A stretch of DNA of 64,000 nucleotides from Gammaproteobacteria bacterium. GTDB lineage: Bacteria > Pseudomonadota > Gammaproteobacteria > Burkholderiales > Burkholderiaceae_C. Of the stretch, positions 1 through 13,492 are shown one piece after another. A model generated the notes under the pieces. The model saw nothing but the letters and a program-made list of their open reading frames with translations, did no database searches and was not told the DNA's origin. How positions within the stretch are numbered: the stretch's first letter is position 1; every line of letters begins with the position of its first letter. The stretch spans positions 30,608 through 94,607 of the forward strand of contig JAHIYE010000017.1 of assembly GCA_018815325.1 (NCBI GenBank), read 5' to 3'. Made by a program: the position numbers and the translations under genes.

Positions 1-1
1 C

Positions 2-1123
2 TCTCGCACCCGGGTGGAGCGGTTGGCGTATTTCACGGATGTAAATATCGAAACTCAGGAAGTTCCCGGCGCCCCCGACCAAGTTGATCTGACACTTCAT
101 GTGGCAGAGCGCCCAACCGGTATGGTCACCCTGGGGGCTGGATTTTCATCTTCCGATGGCCTGGGGCTCACTTTTGGTATTCGCCAGGAAAATGCATTCG
201 GCTCGGGCAATTCTCTTGGGGTTCAGGTTAATACCAGCAAGATTAATCGCACACTCGTCTTCAGTACGACGGACCCCTATTTCACACCAGATGGTGTGTC
301 GCGGACTCTGGATGTTTACCAGCGAACGTCCAACCCATATGTTGATGTGGACAGCTACAAACTAATCACCAAAGGGGCGAGCATCAGATTCGGTGTGCCA
401 TTTACCGAACGAGATACGGTCTACCTTGGGGCTGGTATCGAGGGTACAGAGATCGTTCCGGGTACCAATTTGCCAGCGGCCTATCAGGACTATGCCAACC
501 AGTTCGGCTATACCAGTTCCACCGTGCCGTTAACCATCGGGTGGGCACGTGACAACCGTGACAGCGCACTGGCGCCTACCCGTGGCAATTACCAGCGTGC
601 CAATGCCGAGTGGGGCGTGGCGGGTGATGCGCGTTATATCCGTAGTAGCTACCAGTATCAACATTACTACCCGTTCAGCAAGAAGTACACAGGCGCGTTC
701 AATGGTGAAATTGGACTGGGTAAGGGGCTGGGAGGGCGGGCGTACCCCTTGTTCAAGAATTACTATGCGGGGGGGCTGGGCTCTGTGCGGGGCTTTCAGC
801 AGTCCAGTCTGGGTCCGCGTGATGCAACAACAGATGGTGTCTTGGGCGGCACCAAGAAGGTCAATCTCAACTTTGAGTTGCTGACGCCTTTCCCGGGTGC
901 GGGTAACGATCGCACCTTGCGCGCCTATACCTTCTTTGACATCGGCAACGTTTATGGTGAAAACGAGAACTTCACTACGGCTACCCTGCGCTCGTCTGTC
1001 GGGGTGGGCATCAGCTGGATCTCGCCGATGGGACCTTTGCGACTGGCATTTGCCAAACCTATTCGTAAACTCGATGGCGATAGAATCCAGTCTATTCAAT
1101 TTCAAATCGGAACCGTTTTCTAA
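2..1123 (+). CDS. bamA: Outer membrane protein assembly factor BamA, C-terminal part (5' end outside window)
   Basis: The reading frame is open from base 2, so the gene starts upstream; about 373 residues are visible. They cover the end of the last POTRA domain and the 16-strand Omp85 barrel that inserts beta-barrel proteins into the outer membrane. The loop-6 signature VRGF lies at bases 785-796, and the protein ends in ...IGTVF with the C-terminal phenylalanine typical of outer-membrane barrels. The stop codon overlaps the start of ompH (TAATG), so the two are translationally coupled. The following ompH-lpxD-fabZ-lpxA-lpxB order is the classic neighbourhood of bamA. Only the missing N-terminus limits the call. 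Confidence 0.96.
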   Translation, partial: SRTRVERLAYFTDVNIETQEVPGAPDQVDLTLHVAERPTGMVTLGAGFSSSDGLGLTFGIRQENAFGSGNSLGVQVNTSKINRTLVFSTTDPYFTPDGVSRTLDVYQRTSNPYVDVDSYKLITKGASIRFGVPFTERDTVYLGAGIEGTEIVPGTNLPAAYQDYANQFGYTSSTVPLTIGWARDNRDSALAPTRGNYQRANAEWGVAGDARYIRSSYQYQHYYPFSKKYTGAFNGEIGLGKGLGGRAYPLFKNYYAGGLGSVRGFQQSSLGPRDATTDGVLGGTKKVNLNFELLTPFPGAGNDRTLRAYTFFDIGNVYGENENFTTATLRSSVGVGISWISPMGPLRLAFAKPIRKLDGDRIQSIQFQIGTVF

Positions 1124-1656
1124 TGAAGTATTTTTCTCGTCAGAACTGTGCCGGTCTGCTGTTGGCTTTCCTGGCGTTTGCCTTGCCTGCCCACGCAGAG
1201 GAATTCAAGATCGGTTTTGTGAACATCGACCGCATCCTGAAAGAGCCCAACACCTCCAAGGCCGCCCAGGCCAAGCTCGTACAGGAGTTTGCCAAGCGCG
1301 AAAAGGAACTGGCTGACCAGGGGGCTGCTCTGAAAGCCATCGCGGACAAGTTCGAGCGTGATGCGCCAACCTTGTCCGAATCCCAGCGCAATACGCGACA
1401 GAAGCAGTTCGTGGAGCAAGACCGTGATTTTCAGCGCAAGCGCCGTGAGTTCCAGGAGGACCTCAATGCCCGCAAGAATGAGGAATTGCAGCAGGTACTG
1501 GAGCGGGCCAACCGCGTGATCCGGCAGTTCGCCGAGTCCGAGAAATTCGACGTGATCCTGCAGGAAGCCGTCTATATCAATGCCAAGCATGACGTCACCG
1601 ACAAGGTGATCAAGCTGCTGAATGCCGCTTCGGTCAATAACGCCGGCACCAAGTAA
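1123..1656 (+). CDS. skp: Periplasmic chaperone Skp/OmpH
   Basis: This 177-residue protein has a signal peptide (about residues 1-24, cleavage after AHA) followed by EEFKIGFVNIDRIL, the usual beginning of mature OmpH/Skp. The middle (about 45-130) is rich in Lys, Glu, Gln and Ala and predicts the long coiled-coil tentacles that hold unfolded outer-membrane proteins between the Sec translocon and the BAM complex. Length matches the family. It overlaps the bamA stop by one base and sits 3 bases before lpxD, so it belongs to the same transcript. Confidence 0.94.
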   Translation: MKYFSRQNCAGLLLAFLAFALPAHAEEFKIGFVNIDRILKEPNTSKAAQAKLVQEFAKREKELADQGAALKAIADKFERDAPTLSESQRNTRQKQFVEQDRDFQRKRREFQEDLNARKNEELQQVLERANRVIRQFAESEKFDVILQEAVYINAKHDVTDKVIKLLNAASVNNAGTK

Positions 1657-1659
1657 CTG

Positions 1660-2667
1660 GTGAGTGCAAAGGCAGGCGATGTGACTCTCCGACTTGGCGC
1701 CATTCTTGACGCGCTCGGAGGTGAGTTGCATGGCAGTCCTGATTTGCCAATCGATGGCCTCGCGCCCCTGGAGTCTGCCGAATCAGGAGATCTGAGCTTC
1801 CTGAGTCATCCCAAATACCAGTCACTACTCTCGGCATCACGCGCAGGCTGCGTGATTGTCAGCCCCCAAATGAAGGCTGTGGCCCAGGCACGGGGCGCCT
1901 GTATCGTGGTGGATCAGCCCTATCTGTATTTCGCACGGGTGACACAACTCTGGAAAAGGCGGATTGCGCCGTCGGAGCGTGCGCGCATCCATGCCAGCGC
2001 CATGATCGAAGAGGGCGCGACCATTCATCCAGAGGCCAGCATTGGCCCCCTGTGCGTGGTGGAGCGGGGGGCATGCATTGGCGCAGGCACAATATTGAAG
2101 TCACGCGTCACCGTGGGTGAGGATTGTGTCATCGGCGAGCGCTGCATTCTGCATGCTGGTGTGGTGATCGGCGCGGACGGTTTCGGATTTGCACCGAATG
2201 AGGGAGCCTGGGAGAAAATCGAACAACTGGGAGCGGTGCGTATCGGCAACGATGTCGAAATCGGCGCCAATACCTGTATCGATCGCGGCGCCTTGCAGGA
2301 CACGGTGATTGAAGATGGTGTCAAGCTGGATAACCTGATCCAGGTGGGACACAACGTGCGCATTGGCAAGCACACAGCCATGGCCGGCTGTGTGGGCATT
2401 GCGGGCAGCGCGGTTATCGGCGCACATTGCACCGTGGGCGGTGGCGCCGTGATTCTGGGACATCTTACGGTGGCTGACCATGTCAACATTTCCGCCGCCT
2501 CGGTCGTGACGCGTTCCATTTTGAAACCAGGGCACTACACTGGTATGTTCCCCATCGACGACAATGCATCCTGGGAAAAAAATGCTGCCACGCTGAGGCA
2601 GCTCCACACGCTGCGTGATCGCATCCGTGCATTGGAGAATACGATCAAAACCGAGAAAAAATCATGA
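1660..2667 (+). CDS. lpxD: UDP-3-O-(3-hydroxyacyl)glucosamine N-acyltransferase LpxD
   Basis: The product (335 aa, GTG start at 1660) catalyses the third step of lipid A synthesis, adding the second hydroxyacyl chain from acyl-ACP in the cytoplasm. An N-terminal uridine-binding domain (about 1-100) precedes a left-handed beta-helix of hexapeptide repeats (about 108-295) and a C-terminal helical tail. The catalytic histidine is H231 in LIQVGHN. The GTG start lies 3 bases after ompH. Its stop overlaps the fabZ start (ATGA), as is usual in this operon. Confidence 0.96.
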   Translation: MSAKAGDVTLRLGAILDALGGELHGSPDLPIDGLAPLESAESGDLSFLSHPKYQSLLSASRAGCVIVSPQMKAVAQARGACIVVDQPYLYFARVTQLWKRRIAPSERARIHASAMIEEGATIHPEASIGPLCVVERGACIGAGTILKSRVTVGEDCVIGERCILHAGVVIGADGFGFAPNEGAWEKIEQLGAVRIGNDVEIGANTCIDRGALQDTVIEDGVKLDNLIQVGHNVRIGKHTAMAGCVGIAGSAVIGAHCTVGGGAVILGHLTVADHVNISAASVVTRSILKPGHYTGMFPIDDNASWEKNAATLRQLHTLRDRIRALENTIKTEKKS

Positions 2668-3104
2668 TGGACATTCACCAAATCCTCAAGCAACTGCCGC
2701 ACCGTTACCCCATTCTGCTGGTGGATCGTGTGCTGGAGGTGGAAAAAGGCAAGCGCATCAAGGCGCTGAAAAACGTCACCATTAATGAACCCTTCTTCAA
2801 CGGGCATTTCCCGCACCGTCCCGTGATGCCTGGCGTACTGATGCTCGAGGCGCTGGCACAAGCCGCAGCCTTGCTGGCATTCGATACCCTCGGCGTGGTA
2901 CCGGACGACAAGACGGTGTATTACTTTGCCGGCATCGATGCCGCGCGCTTCAAGCGGCCGGTTGAGCCGGGCGATCAGCTGACGCTGGACGTCGAGCTGG
3001 ACCGCATGAAAGCCGGCATTTTCAAGTTCAAGGCCCGTGCCAGCGTGGGGAGTGAGCTCGCGGTGGAGGCCGAGCTCATGTGCACCATGCGCACCATCGC
3101 CTGA
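2664..3104 (+). CDS. fabZ: 3-hydroxyacyl-[acyl-carrier-protein] dehydratase FabZ
   Basis: A 146-residue hot-dog-fold dehydratase of fatty acid synthesis type II that removes water from 3-hydroxyacyl-ACP. The active-site motif [18 protein letters not shown] (residues 46-63) carries the catalytic His48 and Glu62. Two consecutive ATG codons are available at 2664 and 2667; the first overlaps the lpxD stop. Its place between lpxD and lpxA is conserved and links the shared 3-hydroxyacyl-ACP pool of phospholipid and lipid A synthesis. Confidence 0.97.
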   Translation: MMDIHQILKQLPHRYPILLVDRVLEVEKGKRIKALKNVTINEPFFNGHFPHRPVMPGVLMLEALAQAAALLAFDTLGVVPDDKTVYYFAGIDAARFKRPVEPGDQLTLDVELDRMKAGIFKFKARASVGSELAVEAELMCTMRTIA

Positions 3105-3121
3105 TCTCTGGAAGCTTCAGC

Positions 3122-3916
3122 GTGACGCATATTCATCCTACTGCCATTGTTGACCCACAGGCTGAACTTGATGCCTCCGTAACGGTTGGACCTTATACGG
3201 TGATCGGCCCGCATGTGAAGGTGAGGGCGGGTACCCATATCGGCCCGCATTGCGTTATCGAAGGTCATACCACCATCGGGCGCGATAACCGCATCATGCA
3301 GTTCAACTCGCTGGGTGCCATTCCGCAGGACAAGAAGTATGCGGGCGAGCCCTGCGAACTCGTCATAGGAGACCGCAACACGATCCGTGAGTTCTGTACC
3401 TTCAACATCGGATCACCCGGCGACCTGGGGGTGACGACTCTGGGCGATGACAACTGGATCATGGCTTATGTTCATCTGGCCCATGACTGCACCGTAGGCA
3501 ACAATACTATTTTTGCGAACAACACCCAACTGGCGGGCCATGTGCATGTCGGCGACTGGGTGATCCTGGGCGGCTTCACAGTGGTGCACCAGTTTGTCCG
3601 GATCGGGGCCCACAGCATGACGGCCATGTGCTCCCTGTTGTTTGCCGATCTGCCGCCATTCGTGATGTGCCAGGGGCAGCCTGCACAGGCGCGCTCCATG
3701 AATTTCGAAGGACTACGTCGCCGGGGCTTTTCTGCCGATCGCATTGCAGCGGTCAAGGCCATGCACAAGGCGCTGTACCGGGACGGCTTGACGCTGGATC
3801 AGGCGCGTGAGCAGATTGCGGATTTGACGAAGAAGCACCCTGACGCAGAACCGGATGTCGCGATGATGCAGTCTTTTCTGGAGGCGAACTCGCCACAGCG
3901 CGGGATTGTCAGATAA
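3122..3916 (+). CDS. lpxA: UDP-N-acetylglucosamine O-acyltransferase LpxA
   Basis: First committed enzyme of lipid A synthesis (264 aa), a trimeric left-handed beta-helix. The open frame runs back to 3080, but I chose the GTG at 3122 because LpxA proteins begin with (M)[11 protein letters not shown] and because the resulting length fits the usual 262 or so. Hexapeptide repeats fill roughly residues 4-185; the catalytic histidine is H121 in [10 protein letters not shown]-terminal helical domain follows. It lies 17 bases after fabZ with only a weak ribosome-binding site, so reinitiation from fabZ is plausible. Confidence 0.95.
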   Translation: MTHIHPTAIVDPQAELDASVTVGPYTVIGPHVKVRAGTHIGPHCVIEGHTTIGRDNRIMQFNSLGAIPQDKKYAGEPCELVIGDRNTIREFCTFNIGSPGDLGVTTLGDDNWIMAYVHLAHDCTVGNNTIFANNTQLAGHVHVGDWVILGGFTVVHQFVRIGAHSMTAMCSLLFADLPPFVMCQGQPAQARSMNFEGLRRRGFSADRIAAVKAMHKALYRDGLTLDQAREQIADLTKKHPDAEPDVAMMQSFLEANSPQRGIVR

Positions 3917-3987
3917 GAGGGCCCCTTGGGCTCGGTCCTCGCATGTTCGATTTCAGCTGCAGACGCCCCAGAGCCTGAACGGTATTT

Positions 3988-5127
3988 ATGTCATCACACA
4001 CAATTGCCATGGTGGCGGGAGAAACCTCGGGTGATCTGCTGGCCGGTTTATTGCTGGATGGCCTAAGGGCGCGTTGGCCCGATTTGCGTACCATGGGCAT
4101 TGGTGGTCCCCAGATGATTCGCCGTGGCTTCGATGCCTGGTGGCCCAGCGACAAGCTGGCCGTTCGCGGCTATGTGGAGGTGCTGCGGCATTACCGCGAA
4201 ATCGTCGGAATTCGCAAGCTGCTGGCTGAGCGCTTGCTGATCCAGAAGCCAGAGGTGTTCATTGGCGTGGATGCGCCTGATTTCAATCTGGACCTGGAAG
4301 CGCGGCTCAAGTCTCAGGGTATCAAGACAGTGCATTTTGTCAGCCCGTCGGTGTGGGCTTGGCGCGCTGAACGGGTCGAGAAAATCCGGCGCAGCGTGGA
4401 CCATGTGCTGTGCATCTTTCCTTTTGAGGTGGATTTGCTGGCTCAACAGGGGATAGAGGCTACCTACGTAGGCCACCCGCTGGCCAATGTGATTCCGATG
4501 GTGCCTGACAAGGCCGCAGCCCGGGCATCTCTGGGCTTGGGGCCGGAAGATCGGGTGGTGTCTATCTTGCCCGGCAGCCGCAAGTCAGAAATTCAATACC
4601 TTGCGCGCCGATTTTTTGAGGCTGCAGCCCTTGTCCATAATGCGCAGCCTGCTATTAAATTTATAGTTCCCGCGGTACCTTTGCTGCTTGAGGCGATTGA
4701 ACGTGCAGCCCGCGAGGCAGGGATGGCCGAGGCAGTGCAGATCGTCACCGGGCAGTCCCACCAGGTGCTGGCCGCTTGCGATGTGACGCTGATCGCCAGC
4801 GGCACGGCTACGCTGGAAGCGGCGCTGTTCAAGCGTCCCATGGTGATTGCCTACAACATGAACTGGTTGTCCTGGCAGATCATGCGACGCAAGAAGCTGC
4901 AGCCCTGGGTAGGTTTGCCCAATATCCTGTGCCAGGATTTTGTGGTGCCCGAGTTGTTGCAGGATGCGGCCACGCCGCAAGCGCTGGCGCAGGCAGTCCT
5001 TGCCTGGCTGGCTGCACCTGAGAAAATAGCCTCTTTGCAACAAAGATTCACCTCGCTGCACCATGAGCTGCGGCGCGATACCGCACAACTGGCGACCGAT
5101 GCGATCGAAAAAGTTCTTCATGGCTGA
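3988..5127 (+). CDS. lpxB: Lipid-A-disaccharide synthase LpxB
   Basis: A 379-residue family 19 glycosyltransferase that joins lipid X and UDP-diacylglucosamine at the inner membrane. The N-terminal [12 protein letters not shown] motif (about residues 8-19) and the SPSVWAW segment are characteristic of the family. A 71-base gap separates it from lpxA, without a recognisable terminator. Its end overlaps the rnhB start. The coding sequence contains a short AT-rich palindrome at 4651-4668 (AIKFIV in the protein), apparently a copy of a dispersed repeat core tolerated in frame. Confidence 0.96.
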   Translation: MSSHTIAMVAGETSGDLLAGLLLDGLRARWPDLRTMGIGGPQMIRRGFDAWWPSDKLAVRGYVEVLRHYREIVGIRKLLAERLLIQKPEVFIGVDAPDFNLDLEARLKSQGIKTVHFVSPSVWAWRAERVEKIRRSVDHVLCIFPFEVDLLAQQGIEATYVGHPLANVIPMVPDKAAARASLGLGPEDRVVSILPGSRKSEIQYLARRFFEAAALVHNAQPAIKFIVPAVPLLLEAIERAAREAGMAEAVQIVTGQSHQVLAACDVTLIASGTATLEAALFKRPMVIAYNMNWLSWQIMRRKKLQPWVGLPNILCQDFVVPELLQDAATPQALAQAVLAWLAAPEKIASLQQRFTSLHHELRRDTAQLATDAIEKVLHG

Positions 5128-5716
5128 ACAGGCCTCCCTGATGTGGGATATCCCGGGTCTGATCGCGGGGGTGGATGAGGCCGGCCGCGGGCCGCTGGCA
5201 GGCCCGGTGGTGGCTGCAGCGGTCATCCTGGACGATAAGAACCCGATACGGGGGCTGGCTGACTCCAAGAAGCTCACGGCGCTCAGGCGCGAGAAGCTGT
5301 TTGATGAAATCCGCGCCAAGGCCTTGTGCTGCTCGATTGCCGAGGCCAGTGTGGAGGAGATTGACCGTCTCAACATCCTCCAGGCCACCATGCTCGCCAT
5401 GCGGCGTGCCGTGCTGGGCTTGCGGCTCAAGCCGACCAAGGTGCTGGTGGACGGCAATCGCATTCCTACCCTGGAGGTTCTGGCCGAGGCCATCGTCAAA
5501 GGGGATTCCCTGGTGCCTGCGATATCCGCGGCCTCGATTTTGGCCAAAGTGCATCGTGACCGCTGGTGTGTGGAGGTGGATGCCCTTTTCCCTCAGTACG
5601 GCTTTGCCGGGCACAAAGGCTATGGCACCAGCGAGCACATGGCCGCCTTGCGCGAGTTTGGTGCCTGCCCTCATCATCGAAAGACTTTCAGTCCGGTGGC
5701 CGAGGTGTTGCGGTGA
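5120..5716 (+). CDS. rnhB: Ribonuclease HII
   Basis: A 198-residue nuclease that cleaves the RNA strand of RNA-DNA hybrids and removes single ribonucleotides. The open frame extends to 5063, but the ATG at 5120, overlapping the lpxB stop, gives the standard N-terminus. The signature [13 protein letters not shown] is at residues 17-29, with catalytic Asp19 and Glu20; further acidic ligands lie in KVLVDGN and in the [13 protein letters not shown] segment. Linkage of rnhB to lpxB is common in proteobacteria. Confidence 0.96.
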   Translation: MAEQASLMWDIPGLIAGVDEAGRGPLAGPVVAAAVILDDKNPIRGLADSKKLTALRREKLFDEIRAKALCCSIAEASVEEIDRLNILQATMLAMRRAVLGLRLKPTKVLVDGNRIPTLEVLAEAIVKGDSLVPAISAASILAKVHRDRWCVEVDALFPQYGFAGHKGYGTSEHMAALREFGACPHHRKTFSPVAEVLR

Positions 5717-6534
5717 GCGAGACGGGGATCAACCGGATCACATCGCGCGATAACGCGTTCATCAAGGACTTGCGCCGGCTCTCGCATGACAACACGGCCT
5801 ACCGCAAGCAGGGGCGCTTCTGGGTCGAGGGCGACCACCTCTGCCGTGCTGCACTGGAGCGTGGCCAAAAACCCGTGGTGGCGGTGTTTTCGAAGTCATT
5901 TGAGGTGCAGGCCCTTGGTAAATGGACACAATTTGCCAGCAAAAGTATCGTGATTCCGGATTCGATGTTCCTGGATATCAGTGGACTGGAGTCGTCCGCG
6001 CAAATGCAAATGGGCTTTGTGTTCGAGTTGCCCCAGGTCATGGAGCTGCAACCGGGCGTGGCCTCGGTCATTCTGGACCGGGTGCAGGATGCCGGCAACG
6101 TCGGCTCCATCCTGCGCAGTGCCGCGGCCTTCGGCTTTCGTCAGGTGATCGCGCTCAAGGGCACGGCAGCCCTGTGGAGCCCCAAAGTGCTGCGCGCCGG
6201 CATGGGGGCCCATTTCGGCCTGCACCTGGTCGAAGCCGTGACGCTGGAGGCCTTGCAGGCGCTAAAAATTCCCATTGTGGTGACCAGTTCTCACCAGGGG
6301 CTGTTGCTGCAGGAGCAGTCCCTGCCCATGCCCTGTGCCTGGGCCCTGGGGCACGAAGGGCAGGGGGTGTGTGACGAACTGCTGGCGCGTGCAGGTCTGT
6401 CGGTCCGGATCGGGCAGCCTGGGGGGGAGGAGTCGCTCAACGTGGCCGCCGCTGCAGCGATTTGCCTGCATGCCAGTTCTCTGGTGCGGCAACTGGAGCC
6501 CCCTGCGGCGACAGGCCACGTGGGACAAAAATAG
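5713..6534 (+). CDS. TrmH/SpoU-family RNA 2'-O-methyltransferase
   Basis: A 273-residue SPOUT methyltransferase with an N-terminal SpoU substrate-binding domain (about 10-95) and the C-terminal trefoil-knot fold. The three SpoU motifs are visible: [20 protein letters not shown], then ALGHEGQGV, then [11 protein letters not shown] near the end. The family modifies ribose in rRNA or tRNA; the exact target cannot be read from sequence. I chose the GTG at 5713 because it overlaps the rnhB stop and gives the expected N-terminus, rather than the longer frame from 5566. Confidence 0.9.
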   Translation: MSETGINRITSRDNAFIKDLRRLSHDNTAYRKQGRFWVEGDHLCRAALERGQKPVVAVFSKSFEVQALGKWTQFASKSIVIPDSMFLDISGLESSAQMQMGFVFELPQVMELQPGVASVILDRVQDAGNVGSILRSAAAFGFRQVIALKGTAALWSPKVLRAGMGAHFGLHLVEAVTLEALQALKIPIVVTSSHQGLLLQEQSLPMPCAWALGHEGQGVCDELLARAGLSVRIGQPGGEESLNVAAAAAICLHASSLVRQLEPPAATGHVGQK

Positions 6535-6580
6535 TCGGGTCAGCCTCGGATTGAGGCCTGTCGATGGGCTTGCCCTCGGC

Positions 6581-6586
6581 TATAAT
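6581..6586 (+). promoter_or_regulatory. Probable -10 element upstream of carA
   Basis: A perfect TATAAT lies 125 bases before the carA start in the 176-base gap after the methyltransferase gene. No good -35 hexamer is seen at 16-18 bases (CTGTCG at 6558 is poor), so either an activator is used or the element is fortuitous. The long leader that would result leaves room for the pyrimidine- or arginine-dependent control known for carAB in other bacteria, but no specific operator was recognised. Confidence 0.5.
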
Positions 6587-6710
6587 GAGAGGCTATTCAG
6601 AAAACAGCTTCGCCCAAGCACATTTCAAGCCAAAACCCCTTCCAAAAGCGCAGCCAGGAACCGTTTCTTGTGGATGCTTGGGCCTACCCGTAACCAACCC
6701 GGAGAACCCA

Positions 6711-7884
6711 GTGCTTTTGTCTCTAAAGGGAACTACCCCCCACGCCATCCTGGCGCTCGCAGACGGCACGGTCTATATCGGCAATTCGATTGGAGCCGCA
6801 GGCTCCACGGTCGGCGAGGTGGTGTTCAACACCGCCATGACCGGCTACCAGGAAATCCTTACCGACCCCAGCTATTGCCAGCAGATCGTGACACTCACGT
6901 ACCCGCATATCGGCAACTATGGTGTCAACGAGGAAGACATCGAAGCCGAGAAGGTCCATGCCGCAGGTCTGATCATCAAGGATCTGCCCCTGATTGCATC
7001 CAACTTCCGCAGCACCATGAGCCTGAGCCAGTACCTCGTGCGCGAAGGTACGGTGGCCATTGCCAACATCGATACCCGTAAGCTCACGCGGCAGTTGCGC
7101 ACGCAGGGAGCCCAGAACGGCTGCATCCTCGCATTGGCGCCCGGTGAGGCGGTGACGCAGGCCGTGCAGGACAAGGCCATTGCTGCAGCCAAAGCCGCGC
7201 CCAGCATGGCTGGCCTGGATCTGGCCAAAGTTGTATCTGTACAGCAGACCTACGAGTGGACCCAGACCGAATGGAAGCTCGGGGCTGGTTATGGCGTCCA
7301 GATCACACCGCGTTTTCATGTCGTGGCCTACGACTTTGGCGTCAAGAAAAACATCCTGCGCATGTTGGCCGAGCGCGGTGCCCGCATCACAGTGGTGCCG
7401 GCCAAGACACCCGCCGGCGATGTGCTCAAGCTCAATCCCGATGGCATCTTCCTGTCCAACGGGCCGGGCGACCCGGAGCCGTGCGACTATGCGATTGCTG
7501 CCGTGCGTGAACTTATCGAGACTGGCACTCCCACCTTCGGCATCTGCCTGGGGCACCAGATCATGGCGCTGGCCAGTGGTGCCAAGACCTTCAAAATGAA
7601 ATTCGGTCACCACGGCGCCAACCACCCGGTCAAGGACCTCGACAATGGCCGCGTGAGCATCACCAGCCAGAACCATGGTTTTGCGGTGGACGAGAAAACC
7701 CTGCCAGCCAATCTGCGCGCAACCCACGTGAGCCTGTTCGACGGCACGCTGCAGGGGCTGGCCCGTACGGACAAGCCGGCATTCTGCTTCCAGGGCCACC
7801 CGGAAGCCTCGCCGGGCCCGCACGATATTGCCTACCTGTTCGATCGTTTTACTGCGCTGATGGAAAAGGCGATGGAGAAGAAGA

Positions 7885-7892
<8 letters not shown>
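6711..7892 (+). CDS. carA: Carbamoyl-phosphate synthase small (glutaminase) subunit
   Basis: The product (393 aa) hydrolyses glutamine and channels ammonia to CarB for pyrimidine and arginine synthesis. I chose the GTG at 6711, preceded by a GGAGA ribosome-binding site, because the protein then begins MLLSLKGT like its relatives; the open frame extends to 6564. The N-terminal CPSase domain (about 1-135) is followed by a class I glutamine amidotransferase domain with nucleophile Cys279 in FGICLGHQ and the His-Glu pair in [12 protein letters not shown]. The end overlaps carB by 8 bases. Confidence 0.96.
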
Positions 7893-11130
<3,238 letters not shown>

Positions 11131-11143
11131 TTGTCAGTCCATC

Positions 11144-11187
11144 CAGGGACAGATCAGCAGCTTCGCCGATCTGTCCCTGCCATTTTT
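11144..11187 (+). terminator. Hairpin between carB and greA (terminator or attenuator)
   Basis: A perfect 12-bp inverted repeat (CAGGGACAGATC / GATCTGTCCCTG, 12-base loop) is followed by CCATTTTT. It lies 13 bases after the carB stop and 19 bases before the greA start. This looks like a Rho-independent terminator with a short T-tract, so greA expression would need read-through or a promoter not seen in the short gap. Confidence 0.75.
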
Positions 11188-11205
11188 GACGACCGACAAC
11201 GAGAC

Positions 11206-11682
11206 ATGGCCACCATTCCAATTACCAAACGCGGCGCTGAAAAGCTCAAGGCAGAGTTGCACAAGCTCAAGACCGTGGACCGTCCCTGGGTGATCAATGC
11301 CATTGCTGAGGCACGCGCACAGGGTGACCTGAGTGAAAATGCCGAATACGATGCCGCCAAAGACCGTCAGGGCTTCATCGAAGGACGCATCCAGGAAATC
11401 GAGGGCAAGCTATCGGCTTCCCAGATCATCGATCCCAGCCAGCTTGATGCCGGTGGCAAGGTGGTATTCGGCACCACGGTTGAACTGGAAGATGAGGCCA
11501 CGGGGGATCGCGTCAAATACCAGATCGTGGGCGAAGACGAGGCAGATATCAAGCTGGGCCTGATCAACATCGGCAGTCCGATTGCCCGGGCCCTGATCGG
11601 CAAGGAAGAGGGCGATACCGCCGAAGTGCAGGCGCCGGGTGGCCTCAAGCACTACGAAATCATGGCCGTGAGCTACCTCTGA
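11206..11682 (+). CDS. greA: Transcription elongation factor GreA
   Basis: A 158-residue factor that stimulates transcript cleavage by stalled RNA polymerase. The N-terminal coiled coil (about 1-75) contains the conserved [17 protein letters not shown] tip whose acidic residues enter the polymerase secondary channel, and the C-terminal FKBP-like domain follows. The frame is open from 11131, but the ATG at 11206 gives the exact family length and N-terminus ([14 protein letters not shown]). carB-greA linkage is usual in Burkholderiales. Confidence 0.97.
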   Translation: MATIPITKRGAEKLKAELHKLKTVDRPWVINAIAEARAQGDLSENAEYDAAKDRQGFIEGRIQEIEGKLSASQIIDPSQLDAGGKVVFGTTVELEDEATGDRVKYQIVGEDEADIKLGLINIGSPIARALIGKEEGDTAEVQAPGGLKHYEIMAVSYL

Positions 11683-11683
11683 T

Positions 11684-12136
11684 ATGGATCTGAACCGCTG
11701 GCGTCGCACCTTGCGTACCATTGCCCCGCTGTGGGTTGCCGCGCTGTGGTGGTCCAGCCTGGGCGTGATTGGCTTTCTCGTTGTGCCGCTGCTGTTTGCC
11801 AATCTGCCTACACCGGCCATGGCCGGTGCGATGGCGGCCAAACTGTTCACCGCCCAGACCTGGGTGTCTGTGCTGTGCGGCCTGTACCTGCTGATGAGTT
11901 CAAGAGGAAGTTCTGTTCCAACCCAGCTCAATAAACTGCAGGGCGCTATCGTTTACATAGCGCTCGGGATTTTGCTGGCCTTGCTGGCGGAGTTTGCTGT
12001 GGCGCCCAGAATCATCGCACGCGAGAATCTGGCGCTGTGGCATGGTGTTGGCAGCGCCATGTACCTGCTGCAGTGGTGGTGTGCCGGGGTGACGTCCTGG
12101 AAGCTGGCATCCCCCTTGGGAAAATCTCAGGTCTGA
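11684..12136 (+). CDS. DUF4149-type integral membrane protein
   Basis: A 150-residue protein with about four predicted membrane helices (near residues 14-36, 46-70, 81-103 and 122-142). It resembles the small DUF4149 family of unknown function usually found after greA in Burkholderiales. It starts one base after the greA stop, and its end overlaps the convergent yhbY-like gene by 10 bases. A perfect palindrome at 11943-11963 (GCGCTAT...ATAGCGC) interrupts the coding sequence without breaking the frame. Confidence 0.75.
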   Translation: MDLNRWRRTLRTIAPLWVAALWWSSLGVIGFLVVPLLFANLPTPAMAGAMAAKLFTAQTWVSVLCGLYLLMSSRGSSVPTQLNKLQGAIVYIALGILLALLAEFAVAPRIIARENLALWHGVGSAMYLLQWWCAGVTSWKLASPLGKSQV

Positions 12137-12603
12137 CTGCGTTTCTTGATGCTGACCGGTTTCTTGGGCTTGGCGCGTTTGACCTGTCCGCCGGCACTCA
12201 GTCGCTGGTTGCCCAGCACGCGCAGGGTCTTCACCTCGGGGCGTTGACCACTGCGTGAGCTGTATTTGAGCACCTTGACGTCCCGCGGGCCAGGCATGCG
12301 GTCCTCATTCTCGGCACGCTCCTTGGCTGGCATCGGGCGCCACAGTACCAGCAGCTTGCCGATGTGCTGGATCGGTGCGGCGCCGAGTTCGTCGGCCAGT
12401 GCCTGGAACATGGCCTCGCGGGCGGCGCGGTCATCGGAGAAAACGCGGACCTTGATGAGGCCATGGGCATTGAGGGCCGCATGGATTTCTTTTTTGACCG
12501 CATCGGTCAGGCCATCGCCACCCACCATGACCACGGGGTCGAGGTGATGCGCGTTGGCACGGTGTTCTTTGCGCTGGGCAGGGGTCAGTTGAATTAAAGG
12601 CAT
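12127..12603 (-). CDS. yhbY: YhbY/CRS1-domain RNA-binding protein
   Basis: A 158-residue protein starting at MPLIQLTPAQRKEHR (ATG complement at 12601-12603; the longer frame to 12648 is ignored). Residues 1-100 form the CRM/YhbY domain with the conserved GGDGLTDAV loop, known in other bacteria to associate with pre-50S ribosomal particles. The C-terminal third is a very basic tail (KRAKPKKPVSIKKRSQT) that may add RNA affinity. It is divergent from rlmE, another large-subunit assembly gene, with about 95 bases between their starts. Confidence 0.85.
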   Translation of the reverse strand: MPLIQLTPAQRKEHRANAHHLDPVVMVGGDGLTDAVKKEIHAALNAHGLIKVRVFSDDRAAREAMFQALADELGAAPIQHIGKLLVLWRPMPAKERAENEDRMPGPRDVKVLKYSSRSGQRPEVKTLRVLGNQRLSAGGQVKRAKPKKPVSIKKRSQT

Positions 12604-12698
12604 GCCGGTATTATCGGTTGAATATGATTTCCTGGGGATAGGGCCCATGCTGCTGCCACCTTTTTTGAGCCCAATGCGGCCAGTCTCCGAAAGCTGAA

Positions 12699-13373
12699 AT
12701 GAAAGTCAAAACCCAAAGCAAAAAGGTCAACAAGGCGTGGCTCAATGACCATGTCAATGACACCTACGTCAAACTGGCCAAGAAAGAGGGTTACCGGGCC
12801 CGTGCGGCCTACAAGCTCAAGGAAATCGACGAGAGCCTGGGGCTGATCAAGCCTGGCCATCTGGTGGTGGATCTGGGGTCTGCGCCGGGTGCCTGGAGCC
12901 AGTATGTGCGGCGCAAGTTGTCGCCCAAGTCTGCCACTGGCGGCGGCGCTGCGACGGGGGAGCTCAATGGCAGCATCATTGCGCTGGACATCCTGCCCAT
13001 GGAGCCGGTTGAAGATGTGCTCTTCCTGCAGGGCGACTTTCGGGAGCCCGAGATGCTGCAACGGCTGCTGGATGCCATGCAGTCTCGCCTGGCCGACGTG
13101 GTGGTGTCCGACATGGCACCCAATCTCTCGGGGATCGCCTCGGCGGACGCGGCCAGGATCATCCATCTGATCGAACTTGCGGTGGAATTCAGCCAGACGC
13201 ACATGAAGCCGCAGGGCGCACTGGTGGTCAAGGTGTTCCATGGCAACGCCTATGACGAGGTCGTGAAGTTGTTCAAGCAGACCTTTCAGGTCGTCAAGCC
13301 GATCAAGCCCAAAGCTTCCCGGGACAAGTCCTCAGAGACCTTTATCGTGGGCATTGGCTTGAAAAAAGGGTGA
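12699..13373 (+). CDS. rlmE: 23S rRNA (uridine-2'-O)-methyltransferase RlmE (FtsJ/RrmJ)
   Basis: A 224-residue SAM-dependent enzyme that in E. coli modifies U2552 in the ribosomal A-loop. The SAM motif [14 protein letters not shown] (about residues 55-68), the catalytic Asp in [11 protein letters not shown] and the second Lys in LVVKVFHG complete the expected K-D-K-E tetrad together with Lys in the [10 protein letters not shown] segment. Pairing with ftsH downstream is conserved across proteobacteria and was the origin of the ftsJ name. An insert with GGGAATG near residue 82 makes it slightly longer than the E. coli enzyme. Confidence 0.95.
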   Translation: MKVKTQSKKVNKAWLNDHVNDTYVKLAKKEGYRARAAYKLKEIDESLGLIKPGHLVVDLGSAPGAWSQYVRRKLSPKSATGGGAATGELNGSIIALDILPMEPVEDVLFLQGDFREPEMLQRLLDAMQSRLADVVVSDMAPNLSGIASADAARIIHLIELAVEFSQTHMKPQGALVVKVFHGNAYDEVVKLFKQTFQVVKPIKPKASRDKSSETFIVGIGLKKG

Positions 13374-13492
13374 AATCCCTTGTGATCTCATGGCTGAAAC
13401 ACGCATGTATACGCAACTGGAGGCTTGAAAAGCCTAAAATAGGTCTCAACTGGGAAATGTTCTTCCACCAGAGTGCTTGACTGGAGTTTCGT

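Noticed and set aside
13421..13435. AGGCTT-GAA-AAGCCT palindrome and CTTGAAA as a heat-shock promoter of ftsH
   Set aside because: The -35-like CTTGAAA has no CCCCAT-type -10 at the proper distance; the palindrome is short and has no T-tract.
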